Positions 1 to 8,879 are shown, counted from the first letter of the stretch. The stretch: 64,000 nucleotides of DNA from Histidinibacterium aquaticum (GCF_008710275.1 NZ_VYQE01000006.1:1-64000), one strand, 5' to 3'. Notes: generated by a model not told the origin, from the sequence alone. Translations and numbers: made by a program.

Positions 1-432
1 TGTCTGATCCATCGAATGAACCAAACCGCCCACATATCTCTTCAGATACTCGCGATTTCAAAGAGCGTGAGAGACAAAACCGACTGGATGCGCCCTTCTT
101 CCTTGGCGCGCCCCGCCTGCATGATCTCGAATTTCCTGCCGCCTCACCCCGCCTTCCGCTATCGCGTCCGACCCGGTGGAGCGTCCCGCCAGCGCCTCAG
201 CGCCGCCGGTGAGAGCTGCATTTACAGACGGTCTGCGGAGTCCGCAAGAGAAAAATCTTCATCACGTAGGGTCACGGTGCTCACCGGGGCTTTTCTGGGC
301 GTCCCCAGCGCTCGCGCGGTCTGCCAGCTTGCACCTGTCAGCCCCTATGGTGATCCGGGACCCGACCGAGAGACGGATGCCTTGCCCGACTCGACTCGCT
401 CCTCTGCATCGCCCTTCACATGGGTCGTGCCT
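1..432 (-). promoter_or_regulatory. Probable rRNA operon promoter and leader (boxA), reading out of the left edge
   Basis: This 432-base stretch has no convincing gene. On the minus strand a sigma70-like promoter is visible: TTGCGG (complement of 242-247), a 17-base spacer and TAAATG (complement of 219-224), with an AT-rich stretch just upstream (about 248-258). About 150 bases downstream lies CGCTCTTTGA (complement of 58-67), which matches the boxA antitermination element of bacterial rRNA leaders. It is followed by an ATCTGAAGAGATATGTGGGC-type stretch that I recall from Rhodobacteraceae 16S upstream regions. The inferred 16S gene would lie just outside the window to the left. Confidence 0.55.
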
Positions 433-942
433 TCAGCGGGTCAGGCCTTCGGTAGGACGGGGCGGGACCGGCTGCGTGACCAGTTCGGGCGGGCGCTTCT
501 CGTAGAATGCGTTTCCGCCGGCGACGAGCACGTAGTGCATGTTGTTGTAGCCCGCACGGTAGCTGGCGGCGTGGAAGAACTCGGCATCGCCGACCATGGG
601 GTGCCGCTCCCCGGCCAGAACGGAGACGGCGGCCTCTCTCACAAGCGGGAGAGCCGGGCTCGTCATCCTCCGCGACATGACACCGGACGCGAACTGCCCG
701 GGCTGCGAGACCACCCGGCACACCGTATCGGGGTAGTCATCGGAGCTCACCCGATTCATCACGACGCTGCCAACGGCGACCATGCCGTCCCGGCTCGAGC
801 GGTTGGACTCGAAATACATCGCCCGCGCCATGCAGTCTGCCTGGCGACCGCTCACCGTGACACGCGACGAGCCCAGCACGCTGCATGAGGCCAGGGCGGC
901 GAACGCGAGCGCCGCGCCCCCTGCCCTAAGAACAAAGCTCAT
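433..942 (-). CDS. SleB-like cell wall hydrolase lipoprotein
   Basis: The 169-residue product starts with a lipoprotein signal (hydrophobic run, then ALASC lipobox), so it is probably anchored to a membrane on the periplasmic side. The rest resembles the Hydrolase_2/SleB family of peptidoglycan-cleaving enzymes. A YFES segment carries the likely catalytic Glu, followed by a VVMNRV motif, a DTVCRVV stretch and a C-terminal FFHAA...YNNMHYV segment. In non-sporulating alphaproteobacteria such proteins are wall-remodelling hydrolases rather than germination enzymes. The ATG at 942 is preferred over one five codons upstream because GGTGAG sits six bases before it. It stands alone between the rrn leader and the catabolic operon. 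Confidence 0.7.
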   Translation of the reverse strand: MSFVLRAGGAALAFAALASCSVLGSSRVTVSGRQADCMARAMYFESNRSSRDGMVAVGSVVMNRVSSDDYPDTVCRVVSQPGQFASGVMSRRMTSPALPLVREAAVSVLAGERHPMVGDAEFFHAASYRAGYNNMHYVLVAGGNAFYEKRPPELVTQPVPPRPTEGLTR

Positions 943-1162
943 CGTTGTCTCACCCATGTCTGCAGTCTGCCTCGGATCATTCTGTTCTTTGGTCGCAGGA
1001 ATATCAGCTCCTCGTTGCTCCTCGCAAATTAATCATGGGCAGGAGCGTCCGGGATCTGAATGTTTTGCGAAGGCTCGGCAGGTCCACGACCTGCGCCGGT
1101 TGGTGATCCCGTCGGCTCGTGGCTCCAATGCTCCGATCGAGGCAACTTTCAGCTTCACGACC

Positions 1163-1954
1163 CTAAAGATCGAGGTAGCTCGCAAGAGCCTCGTTGAACG
1201 CGCGTGGCTGGTTGATGTTCGCGAGATGGCCGGCATCGGGGATTTCGATGTACTGGGCCCGCGGCGTCACCCGGGCCATCTCCTGCATCTCTTCCGGAGG
1301 GGCGCCCTTGTCCTTGCCGCCGCAGAGGTAGAGGACCGGCAAGGTGATCTTGTCCAGATCCTTGAAGAAGTTCAGCTCGCGCAGGGCGTAGCAACTCGCG
1401 ATATAGCCCTTGTCACTGGTTCCACTGATGATCTTCGCGCAGGCCTCTGCCACATCTGGATTGGCCTCGCGGAACTCGTCGGTCAGCCAGAGGCCGAGCG
1501 ACCCCTCGACCACGGCCCCTACACCACCGTCCTGGATGGTCGCGATGCGCTGGTCCCACATCTGCCTGTAGGCATCCGTCGCGACGGATCGCGCATCTGC
1601 GAAGACCATCCGCCCGAAGCGTTCGGGGTGATCGATCGCCAGACCCATGCCGGTCATCGCCCCCATGGAAAGGCTGATCCAGTCGGCCTTGTCGACGCCG
1701 TGATGATCCATGATCGCGATTGCGTCTTCGGCAAGGTCCTCAAACGAATAGGGCCCGTCAGGCGCATCGCTCTGCCCGTGCCCCCGCTGATCGTAGCGCA
1801 GGACGCGGTACTTGCCCGCGAGCAAGTCGACCTGACCGTCCCACATGGACAGGTCGGCGCCGAGGGAATTGGAGAGCATGACCCAGGGCGCGCCCTCGGG
1901 ACCCTCGATCCGGGTGTTGAGAGCGATACCGCTGGGCAGTTCGATGCGGGGCAT
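1163..1954 (-). CDS. pcaD: Alpha/beta hydrolase, 3-oxoadipate enol-lactonase-like
   Basis: A 263-residue alpha/beta hydrolase of the size and layout of 3-oxoadipate enol-lactonase. That enzyme opens the enol-lactone in the beta-ketoadipate pathway. Visible are an oxyanion-side segment (LSNSLG, about 27-32), the YDQRGHGQS strand-loop, a nucleophile elbow S-L-S96-M-G, an acidic residue near GGKDKG, and the catalytic His in DAGHLANI. The first elbow residue is Ser rather than the usual Gly. It is the last gene of the nine-gene minus-strand operon. Because neighbouring genes are not classical pca genes, it may act on a different lactone or ester. The family call is firm; the exact substrate is not. 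Confidence 0.7.
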   Translation of the reverse strand: MPRIELPSGIALNTRIEGPEGAPWVMLSNSLGADLSMWDGQVDLLAGKYRVLRYDQRGHGQSDAPDGPYSFEDLAEDAIAIMDHHGVDKADWISLSMGAMTGMGLAIDHPERFGRMVFADARSVATDAYRQMWDQRIATIQDGGVGAVVEGSLGLWLTDEFREANPDVAEACAKIISGTSDKGYIASCYALRELNFFKDLDKITLPVLYLCGGKDKGAPPEEMQEMARVTPRAQYIEIPDAGHLANINQPRAFNEALASYLDL

Positions 1955-1999
1955 GTCGGTTCCTCCTGGATGGCTTCAAGTCGACGTCCGTGCGAAGGC

Positions 2000-2027
2000 C
2001 TGCCCCGCCGCCGGACGGGCGGGGCAG
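2000..2027 (-). promoter_or_regulatory. Intercistronic hairpin
   Basis: A perfect 10-base stem (CTGCCCCGCC at 2000-2009 pairing with GGCGGGGCAG at 2018-2027) lies between the kelch gene and the enol-lactonase-like gene of the same operon. There is no T-run, so it is more likely an mRNA-stabilising or partial termination element than a full terminator. Confidence 0.5.
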
Positions 2028-2041
2028 ACCGGCCCGTGGGA

Positions 2042-3055
2042 TCAGTCGAAGGTGAAGGCGTCGTGATAGGCGCCCTGGACGCGGCCGCCCGGAACCGGAC
2101 CGCCACCCGGGGCGTGAATCATGTTGCCGATCACGGCCACCGTCTGCCCGTGAAGGCCGTGGCGCGGCACCCGCATGGGCGTCAGCGCCTCCCAGCTGTC
2201 AGACTGGGGGTCGTAGGCCTCGTTGGTGCCGAAAACCATGCCGGTGGCCTCGCCACCGAAGACGACGATCTTGCCGTTGACGTAGGCTGCCGACGGCCCG
2301 CTCCGCGGCACGGGAAGCGGTGCGCGGAAGGACCAGCTATCCTCCTGCGGGTCGTAGACGCCGTGCATGCCGGTGTTGAAGTCGTAGCTGTCCATCCGAC
2401 CGCCGATGGCGTGGATCTTGCCGTCCACCAGTACGACGCCCATGTGGTCGCGCTGTCCCGCGAAGGGCTGGGTCTTGGTCGTGCCCATCATCGGCGCGAC
2501 GTCGTGGTAGCTGTCGGTCTTGGGGTCGTAGATCTCGTGCCACTCCACCGACCGGACGTCACGCCCTCCGAGCAGGTGGATCTTGTCGCCGACGGTCAGG
2601 GCGAAGATCGCCCCACGAGGACGAGACAGGGGCGCGATCGGAGACCACTCGTCGGCGTCCACGTCATAGACGAAGCACTTCGAATGCGGGCAGCGGTTCT
2701 GTTCCACGAACCCGCCGAAGCTGTAGATCTTGTTGCCGATGGCCGCCGCGGAGTTGTGATTGCAGCGATGGGGGAACTCGGCCTTCATCGTCCACTCGCC
2801 GGCGTCGGGATCGAAGACCTGATGGTAGTTGCCGTCCACCCGGTGATTGGCGTAGCCGCCGAAGACATGGATCTTTCCCTGGCATTCGACGACACCCATC
2901 TCGCCCACCGGGTGCGGCAGGCGTGGTTGCTCGAGCCACCGGCCCTTGTTCTGCGCGTCGGGCGCGACCGTCGTCATGTACCGCTGTTTGTCGGCGTTGT
3001 CGGGAATGTCGGTTATGCTCTTGTCGAAGAGACCTTGGAAGAGCGGAGCGTTCAT
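2042..3055 (-). CDS. Kelch-repeat beta-propeller protein
   Basis: A 337-residue protein made of about six kelch blades. Each blade has the hydrophobic-GG signature: VFGG, SFGG, LLGG, AIGG, VFGG and a terminal PGGG. These are followed by downstream W/Y residues in 'yDP..d.W' patterns. No signal peptide is visible, so it is probably cytosolic. In catabolic operons kelch propellers can be mutarotase-like, lactonase-like or oxidase-like; no catalytic residues can be assigned here. The ATG at 3055 is chosen over 3088 because AGAAGGA lies seven bases upstream. It sits in the operon between the TIM-barrel gene (49-base gap) and the lactonase-like gene. Confidence 0.75.
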   Translation of the reverse strand: MNAPLFQGLFDKSITDIPDNADKQRYMTTVAPDAQNKGRWLEQPRLPHPVGEMGVVECQGKIHVFGGYANHRVDGNYHQVFDPDAGEWTMKAEFPHRCNHNSAAAIGNKIYSFGGFVEQNRCPHSKCFVYDVDADEWSPIAPLSRPRGAIFALTVGDKIHLLGGRDVRSVEWHEIYDPKTDSYHDVAPMMGTTKTQPFAGQRDHMGVVLVDGKIHAIGGRMDSYDFNTGMHGVYDPQEDSWSFRAPLPVPRSGPSAAYVNGKIVVFGGEATGMVFGTNEAYDPQSDSWEALTPMRVPRHGLHGQTVAVIGNMIHAPGGGPVPGGRVQGAYHDAFTFD

Positions 3056-3104
3056 TTGAGGCATCCTTCTTTCTGGGTTGAGGTTCAAAGCGCCGGTTCG
3101 GGGA

Positions 3105-3947
3105 TCACGCCCGAAATTCCGGCACCGCGTGCTTCATCAGCTGGTGGGTCAGCTCGACGCCCTCGCGGCAGACCTCGACCGGGTCGCGCTCCCAAATCTC
3201 GGGATTGGGGGCCTCGAAGCTCATGTGGCCGGTGTAATTCTTCTCGTGCAGGAGTTGGAAAAGCCGGTCCCACTCGATGACGCCCTCGCCGGGCATCAGG
3301 CGGTCCATCGGCCGCTTCACCCCCGTCACGGGGTTGGGCGACAGATCCGAGAACTGGAAGTGCATGAGGTCTTCTGCGGGAACCTCCTCGAACCCACGGC
3401 CGGGCCGACCGCTGCGGGCCAGGTGGTAGGCGTCGAGAAGCAGGCCGACATTCCGCTTGTCGGCCGTTTTGACGAGGTCCAGCAGGGTTTCGACCGAGTT
3501 CAGGTTGGGATGCTGCGAATTGAACTCGATGGACAGGTCCAGCCCGTATTCGGCGGCGATATCCGCTCCGCGTCGCAGGTACCCAACCGCGTCCTTCAGC
3601 GAGCCCTCGTAAGGTCCCGGCGCCGACATCAGTTGCGGACAACCGATCGCGACCGCGTTCTCGCAGGAGGCCCGGAAATCATTGAAGAGCCGGCCGCTCT
3701 CCTCCTTGTCCTGAGCGAAGAGCCAACCGTATTCCACGCCGAGCACGGCGACCTTGACCCCGCTGGCCTTGATCAGGTCGATCACCTGGTCGTTGGTCAT
3801 GCCGTCGGCATAGCACCGATAGAAGTCCTTCCGCCGAAGCTCGGCTGCGTCGTAGCCGGCGGCCTTGATCACCTCGAGAGCCTCCCCGAGGGGGGTCGTG
3901 TCGATCGTCCAGGTATGTAGGCTCAATCGTCCGAAGCTGCTCGTCAT
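3105..3947 (-). CDS. Sugar phosphate isomerase/epimerase-like TIM-barrel protein
   Basis: The 280-residue product has the pattern of the xylose isomerase-like TIM-barrel (AP_endonuc_2) family: SLHTW at the first strand, AGYDAAELRR, VLGVEYG, ELIEFNS-like 'LSIEFNSQHPN', LLLDAYHLARSG with an Asp-x-x-His metal-ligand pair, and a terminal GHMSFEAPNPE carrying the last acidic ligand. Members isomerise or epimerise sugars and inositols, or cleave dehydroshikimate. Together with the adjacent decarboxylase-like amidohydrolase it suggests conversion of a hydroxylated carboxylic acid. The start at 3947 (MTSSF) is chosen because upstream codons are not family-like. The substrate is unknown. Confidence 0.7.
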   Translation of the reverse strand: MTSSFGRLSLHTWTIDTTPLGEALEVIKAAGYDAAELRRKDFYRCYADGMTNDQVIDLIKASGVKVAVLGVEYGWLFAQDKEESGRLFNDFRASCENAVAIGCPQLMSAPGPYEGSLKDAVGYLRRGADIAAEYGLDLSIEFNSQHPNLNSVETLLDLVKTADKRNVGLLLDAYHLARSGRPGRGFEEVPAEDLMHFQFSDLSPNPVTGVKRPMDRLMPGEGVIEWDRLFQLLHEKNYTGHMSFEAPNPEIWERDPVEVCREGVELTHQLMKHAVPEFRA

Positions 3948-3996
3948 CTGTTCAGTCCCATATCTGTCGTTACAGAAGTCTCCTCGCGCCCCGGGC

Positions 3997-4941
3997 TCAA
4001 AGCCCGAGAAGCGCCTCGGCATTCGCCGAGAAGATCTTCTTCTTGGTGTCGTCGTCCGCCGGGTAGGCCGAAAACCAGTCGACCCCGGGCTTCATCGCTA
4101 CGAAGGGCCAGTCCACGGCGAAGAGGATCCGGTCGGCACCCATCTCGTCGATGCAACAGCGCAGCGCGGTATCCGAGAAGAAGCCGCTTGTGGTGATGTG
4201 AAAGTTGTTCCGGAAAATGCCGGCGAAATCCGTGGGAGCGTTGGCAGGGCGCCGGAAGGACTCGTCGATCCGCGTGAGCTGAAGGGCAATCCCCTCGCCG
4301 AGGTGACCGAGGATGATCTGCAGGTCCGGGTATCTCTCGAACACGCCGCTGAGGACCATGCGGATCCCGAGCGTGCCCGCCTCCACGCCAAACCCCCAGG
4401 CCGCCCCGAGAAGGTCGGGATGAGAACTGGCGTATGTGGCGTAGTAGGCCTCCTGCACGCGCTTGTCGGGCAATGCCGGGTGCAGGTAGACCGGCACTTT
4501 CAGCCGTGCCGCGCGCTCGAAGATCGGCCAGAACTCCGGCTCATCGGGGAACCTGCCGTTGGTTGGCCCGTAGAGCATCGCACCCTTGAAGCCATGGCCC
4601 TCGACCACGCGCTGCAACTCGTCCGCCGCCGCCTCGGGCGCGGCCTGCGGCAGTGTCGCGAAAGCTGCGAAACGCCCAGGTTGGGCCGCCACGACATCCG
4701 CCAGATAATCGTTCACCGCCTGGCAGGCGGCAACCGCTTGCTCCGGGATCAGCTTCTGCCCCCCGGGCGGGGCGTGGGACAGGACCTGAAGATCGATGCC
4801 GGCCTCGTCCATGTCCGCGATCCGGCCGGAAGAGACGTCCTCGAGCTTCTCCATGATTTTCGGGCCGCGATCGAAGTTGCCTTGGAAATGTCCGGCGAAC
4901 TCCCGGCTCCAGAAATGCTCCTCGATCGCGATGACTTTCAT
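3997..4941 (-). CDS. Amidohydrolase-2 family metal-dependent (de)carboxylase/hydrolase
   Basis: A 314-residue TIM-barrel metalloenzyme of the amidohydrolase-related family that includes gamma-resorcylate and 2,3-dihydroxybenzoate decarboxylases and ACMSD. The N-terminal IEEHF motif supplies metal ligands, LGHLGEG gives a ligand His, and FAVDWPF holds the conserved Asp. The ATG at 4941 is used because AAAAGGA lies about 11 bases upstream, whereas the ATG at 4953 would have no spacer. The gene follows the 54-residue-repeat gene by 71 bases, a gap with another GC-rich inverted repeat. A non-oxidative aromatic decarboxylase is plausible, but a lactone or amide hydrolase cannot be excluded. Confidence 0.7.
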   Translation of the reverse strand: MKVIAIEEHFWSREFAGHFQGNFDRGPKIMEKLEDVSSGRIADMDEAGIDLQVLSHAPPGGQKLIPEQAVAACQAVNDYLADVVAAQPGRFAAFATLPQAAPEAAADELQRVVEGHGFKGAMLYGPTNGRFPDEPEFWPIFERAARLKVPVYLHPALPDKRVQEAYYATYASSHPDLLGAAWGFGVEAGTLGIRMVLSGVFERYPDLQIILGHLGEGIALQLTRIDESFRRPANAPTDFAGIFRNNFHITTSGFFSDTALRCCIDEMGADRILFAVDWPFVAMKPGVDWFSAYPADDDTKKKIFSANAEALLGL

Positions 4942-5012
4942 GGGGTGGTCCATCCTTTTCGGTTAATGTCGGTGCCGCCCGCCCCATCCGGGGCGCGGGC
5001 GCCCGTTCATTC

Positions 5013-5489
5013 TCAGCTCGTTGCCCTGTCGGCCTGTGCGATCATGTCCTTGGCGACCGCGATGCAGGCATCACTGAGCTCGTCGGCCGGCATCTTCGGG
5101 CGTCCGATCAGGAAACCGCTCTGCGCATGAACGGCCACATCCATCAGCTCTTCGCGGTCCATACCGTCCCCCTCGGCAGCCAGCGTTGCGTCCACCTTCG
5201 CGATCAGGCTTCGGGCGACCGCCATGGTCTCGTCGAGCAGGCCGGCGGCATCGGCAGTGCCGCGCCCCTTCAGCAGCGCCGAGAAGGCATGCACGCCCAT
5301 GTCCATGAGTTCGTCGCGTGGGGGCGCATCCGGACTCTGCGCGACCGTCTCATCGACCTTGTCGATCAGCATCTGACCGATGCGCATGGAGTCGTCGTAG
5401 AGGTCCATTGCGCTGGCATTCTTGTTGTCGTCCATCAGCGGCGCGAGGGCGTGCACCGCCATATCCAGAAGTTCTTCGCGATTGGACAA
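5013..5489 (-). CDS. Hypothetical protein made of three 54-residue repeats
   Basis: I do not recognise this 158-residue protein. It consists almost entirely of three tandem units beginning at residues 4, 58 and 112. Each starts with R(E/D)EL(L/M)D(M/V)(A/G)VHA and then has an amphipathic stretch with D/A-rich helices ending in I(D/A)(K/Q)(V/A)D. It is probably all-helical, cytosolic and acidic, with an invariant His in each unit. The start is a TTG at 5489 preceded by AGGAG with a seven-base spacer; no better ATG exists. It lies between the ABC ATPase gene and the amidohydrolase gene, so it is probably co-expressed with the importer and enzymes. Confidence 0.75.
   Translation of the reverse strand: MSNREELLDMAVHALAPLMDDNKNASAMDLYDDSMRIGQMLIDKVDETVAQSPDAPPRDELMDMGVHAFSALLKGRGTADAAGLLDETMAVARSLIAKVDATLAAEGDGMDREELMDVAVHAQSGFLIGRPKMPADELSDACIAVAKDMIAQADRATS
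5016..5480 (-). repeat. Three tandem 162-base coding repeats (54 codons each)
   Basis: The repeat units encode residues 4-57, 58-111 and 112-158 of the preceding protein; the last is slightly short. The conserved core is R-x-E-L-x-D-x-x-V-H-A. The units are diverged in sequence, so the duplication is old, yet the period has stayed at exactly 54 codons. Confidence 0.8.
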
Positions 5490-5590
5490 GCCTGGTCTCC
5501 TATGTCTCGTTGAGGCCGTTTGGGTCCGTCTGACCCTTCGACCGTGTGTTTCTCGTCTGTGGGCGCCGGGCCGAACGGTCCGACGATCGG

Positions 5591-6769
5591 TCAGCGAAGG
5601 GCGTGACCGGTCTCGATGTCGAAAAAGTGCATGGAATCCGCTTCGTATCCCAAGCTCACGGTCTCTCCGTGGCTCGGCACAGTCTTGGGAGCGATGCGGG
5701 CGACGAGGCTCAGATGCTGCACATCCGCGCTCGCGACCTTGCGCGCCGCCCCGTTTCCGAAAGTCATGCTGCTGTCGATCTGCTCGGCATCGGTCGGCAG
5801 GTAGACCAGCGCCTCCGCGCCGAGCATTTCCACCATGTCGACTTTCGCCACGATATGCTTGTTCTCGGGCAGTTCCTCGGTGGCGATGGAGAAGCATTCC
5901 GGTCGGGTACCGAGCACGACATCCTTTCCGATGCGCTCTCGAACCAGTGGATATTTCTCGATGCTGCTCGGATCGACGGAAAGCGAGAAAGTGCCGAATT
6001 TCGCCGCAAGGCCTCCGCCTTCTTCCACGATTGTTGCCCGGCAAAGGTTCATCGGCGGCGACCCGATGAAACCGGCCACGAAGACCGTCTCGGGCGATTT
6101 GTAGAGCTCTCCGGGCGGCGCGAGCTGTTGCAGGATACCGTCGTGCATGACGGCGACACGATCACCGAGCGTCATGGCCTCGACCTGGTCGTGCGTGACG
6201 TAGAGCGTCGTCGTTCCCAGTTCGCGCTGCAGGCGGGCTATCTCGCCCCGCATCTGCACACGGAGCTTGGCGTCGAGGTTCGACAGCGGTTCGTCCATGA
6301 GGAAGACACGCGGCTCGCGCACGATGGCACGGCCCATGGCGACGCGCTGGCGCTGACCACCAGAGAGTTCCCGGGGATAGCGATTCAACAAGACTTCGAG
6401 ATCGAGAACGCTTGCCGCCGCGCGCACCCTCTTCGCTTTCTCGTCCGCGCTGACACCGGCCATCCTGAGCGGAAAGCCCATGTTCTGTTCAACGGTCATG
6501 TGCGGATAGAGCGCGTAGGTCTGGAAGACCATGGCGATGTCCCGCTCGCGCGGCGTCAGGCCATTGACCGCCTCGCCATCTATGAGGATCTCACCGCCGG
6601 AGATCGCCTCCAGCCCCGCGACCATACGCAAGGATGTGGATTTCCCGCAGCCTGACGGCCCGACGAGGACAAGGAACTCCCCCTCTTCGATATCGAAGTT
6701 GAGATCGTTGACGGCGACCGTGCCGTCGTCGAACCGCTTCATGACATTTCTGAAATTGACCTCACCCAC
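5591..6769 (-). CDS. Sugar-type ABC importer ATP-binding protein (UgpC/MalK class)
   Basis: A 392-residue ATPase of the CUT1 carbohydrate importer class. It has Walker A GPSGCGKST, Q-loop VFQTYALYP, signature LSGGQRQRVAMGRA, Walker B VFLMDEPLSNLD and switch YVTHDQVEA. These are followed by a C-terminal TOBE-like regulatory region from about residue 240. It would energise the two permeases encoded upstream in the same operon. It lies 165 bases after the MalG-like gene, a gap in which I see no second promoter. The operon context (aromatic or acid-converting enzymes) suggests the imported compound may not be a simple sugar. Confidence 0.85.
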   Translation of the reverse strand: MGEVNFRNVMKRFDDGTVAVNDLNFDIEEGEFLVLVGPSGCGKSTSLRMVAGLEAISGGEILIDGEAVNGLTPRERDIAMVFQTYALYPHMTVEQNMGFPLRMAGVSADEKAKRVRAAASVLDLEVLLNRYPRELSGGQRQRVAMGRAIVREPRVFLMDEPLSNLDAKLRVQMRGEIARLQRELGTTTLYVTHDQVEAMTLGDRVAVMHDGILQQLAPPGELYKSPETVFVAGFIGSPPMNLCRATIVEEGGGLAAKFGTFSLSVDPSSIEKYPLVRERIGKDVVLGTRPECFSIATEELPENKHIVAKVDMVEMLGAEALVYLPTDAEQIDSSMTFGNGAARKVASADVQHLSLVARIAPKTVPSHGETVSLGYEADSMHFFDIETGHALR

Positions 6770-6934
6770 GGCACGCCTCCGATTGCTGGGCGACGCCGGT
6801 GACTGCGGCTCGATGCCCTTTGGTGGTGGTCAATTGACGGTGCTGTTTCATGACAGGATGTCTTTCCCGTGCTTGTGCGTCGATTGGGAGAACGGCGCGG
6901 CCTCGCGCCATCCGCTTTCGATGTTGGGTCCGGT

Positions 6935-7837
6935 TCATTTCACGGCACCACTCAGCAGGCCCTCGGCCACGTACCGTTCGATCCTCAGGTAGACGAGGAC
7001 GAGCGGAACGATGGTCAGGAGGGCGAAGGCGTTCTGGATCGGGTAGTCGGCGATCCCGGTGGCGTCCTGCATCAGGAAGAGCTCGTAGGGCAGCGTGCGG
7101 GAGTCCGCCGTCTGGGTCAGCGCCAGCACCAGCTCGAACTCGTTCCAGGCCTCGCGGAAGGCCAGCACCGCCACGGTGATCAGCGCCGGGATCGCCAGCG
7201 GCAGGATGACGGTGCGGATGGTCGCGAACTGGGTCGCACCGTCGACCGCCGCCGCTTCCTCCAGTTCTCTCGGGATCGCCTGGAAGAAGCCCACGAGAAG
7301 CCAGACCGCGAGCGGCAGGAGCATCCCCGTGAAGACGAAGATCAGGAAGAGCCGGGAGTCGAAGGCGCCGAGCTCGACCGCGAGCAGGAAGAGCGGGAAC
7401 ATGAGCCCGACCTTCGGCGCCAGCATCGGCAAGAGCGAGAAGAGCAGGAGCAGGTGCCGGCCGCGGAAGCGGAACCGGGCAAAGGCGTAGGCGGCCGGCA
7501 CCCCGACGATGAGGGTCAGGATGAGGCTACCGAAGGCGATGACGATGCTGTTCCAGAGCGCCTTCTGAAAGCCCGGTCGGTCGATCACCCGCGCATAGGC
7601 ATCCAGGGTCGGCTCTGCGGGGATGATACCGGGATCGGCGAAGACCTGCGCCGGCTGCTTGAACGACACCGACAGCGAGATCAGGAAAGGCCCCATCGTC
7701 CAGAGCACCAGTGCCGCCAGTGGCAGCCAGACCATGGCCTGGCGGAGCGGCCCGCCGAGCCACTTGCGGTACCACGGCGGGCTGCGCCTGCGCAGCGATG
7801 TCATGGTGGTATTCGGGGAAGTGTGCGTGACCGACAT
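6935..7837 (-). CDS. ABC importer permease, MalG-type
   Basis: A 300-residue inner-membrane permease with a cytosolic N-terminus and six hydrophobic segments. The first is near residues 33-55 (the ALVLWTMGPF segment), and the EAA loop reads EEAAAVDGATQFATI near residues 190-205. It pairs with the MalF-type permease encoded just upstream (one base between genes). The two form the transmembrane channel of a CUT1-type importer with the downstream ATPase and the upstream binding protein. Length and topology are normal for the family. Confidence 0.85.
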   Translation of the reverse strand: MSVTHTSPNTTMTSLRRRSPPWYRKWLGGPLRQAMVWLPLAALVLWTMGPFLISLSVSFKQPAQVFADPGIIPAEPTLDAYARVIDRPGFQKALWNSIVIAFGSLILTLIVGVPAAYAFARFRFRGRHLLLLFSLLPMLAPKVGLMFPLFLLAVELGAFDSRLFLIFVFTGMLLPLAVWLLVGFFQAIPRELEEAAAVDGATQFATIRTVILPLAIPALITVAVLAFREAWNEFELVLALTQTADSRTLPYELFLMQDATGIADYPIQNAFALLTIVPLVLVYLRIERYVAEGLLSGAVK

Positions 7838-7838
7838 G

Positions 7839-8756
7839 CTATTTCGTCCCGAATTTGCGCTGGAGACCCAGGTAGAAGAGCGTCAGGGCCGCGTTCAGCA
7901 CGAAGATGATGATGACCAGCGCCATAGCCGTTCCGGTCTCGTATTCGTCGAAGCCGAGCCGAACCATTTCGAGCGTCAGGAGCTGCGTGGCTTCCCCGGG
8001 CCCGCCGCCCGTCAGTGCGAGCACCGTCCCTAGCGAAGTGACGGCCTTGAAACTGAGCCAGACCGTGGCGAGCGTGATCTGGGGCGCGATCAGCGGAATG
8101 GATATGTAGATCGCGCTACGAAGGCCGGTCGCCCCGTCGACGAGGGCCGCCTCGGTCAGCTGGTCGTCGATCGTCTGCAAGCCGCCGAGAATGAAAAGCA
8201 GTGCCAGTGGAAGGTCGGTCCAGACCTGCGCGATGATCACGACGATCATTGCGTAGACCCCGTTCGACAGCCACGGGACGGCACCGAAGCCCATGAACTC
8301 GAGGACCTGGTTCGGGAAGCCGAACTCGCTGTTGAACATCGTGCGGAACATGAGTGCCGCGGCGACGCTCGAGACGATGTAAGGCAGGATCGCCAGGCCC
8401 CGGATGAATCGGAGGCCCGAGACAACACGATTGAGCGCGAAGGCGAAGATGATGCTGAGCGTCAGGCCCAAGGCGATCACGCCGAACACGAAGATACCCG
8501 TCCGCCAGAGCGAAGACCAGAACGAGGGCTCGCTGAAGACGTCGATGTAGTTGCCGAAGCCGATGAACGGCGACTCCTGTGAGAGCGGGCTGATGTCGTA
8601 GAGGCTCTGAACCGCGGCAAACAGCACTGGAAAGGCCAGAACCACGGCCACGATTATCATCGCCGGCGCCGAACTGAGGTAGGCGATCCACGGATGCTGC
8701 CAGCCGACGATCCGTGTCGCCGATGCCATGTCCGTGCTTGGGTCACCCTCCGCCAT
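7839..8756 (-). CDS. ABC importer permease, MalF-type
   Basis: A 305-residue membrane protein with six predicted helices. The first spans about residues 26-50 in the YLSSAPAMIIVAVV region, and the EAA motif for ATPase docking is EAALVDGATGLRSAI near residue 210. It lacks the long periplasmic insertion of enterobacterial MalF and so is the short CUT1 form typical of alphaproteobacteria. It is encoded between the binding-protein gene and the MalG-type permease. A strong hairpin lies in the preceding gap. Confidence 0.85.
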   Translation of the reverse strand: MAEGDPSTDMASATRIVGWQHPWIAYLSSAPAMIIVAVVLAFPVLFAAVQSLYDISPLSQESPFIGFGNYIDVFSEPSFWSSLWRTGIFVFGVIALGLTLSIIFAFALNRVVSGLRFIRGLAILPYIVSSVAAALMFRTMFNSEFGFPNQVLEFMGFGAVPWLSNGVYAMIVVIIAQVWTDLPLALLFILGGLQTIDDQLTEAALVDGATGLRSAIYISIPLIAPQITLATVWLSFKAVTSLGTVLALTGGGPGEATQLLTLEMVRLGFDEYETGTAMALVIIIFVLNAALTLFYLGLQRKFGTK

Positions 8757-8879
8757 TTATCGATCCCTTGCGTGTAGGTTGGACGTTCGTCCCGGCGAGG
8801 CGCGCAGTCCGATCCGGCGGCCGCGAAGCGCACCAATCGAAGAGCCGCGAGCAGTCGGCCGAAACCGGTTGTCGTGAGA

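Noticed and set aside
1-250. tRNA gene at the left edge
   Set aside because: Several GC-rich arms can be drawn, but no cloverleaf with T-loop and anticodon positions could be fitted; the promoter/boxA reading explains the signals better.
782-3280. Long plus-strand frame across the enol-lactonase-like and kelch genes
   Set aside because: It is antisense to three family-assigned genes, has no start signal, and gives a composition typical of reverse frames.
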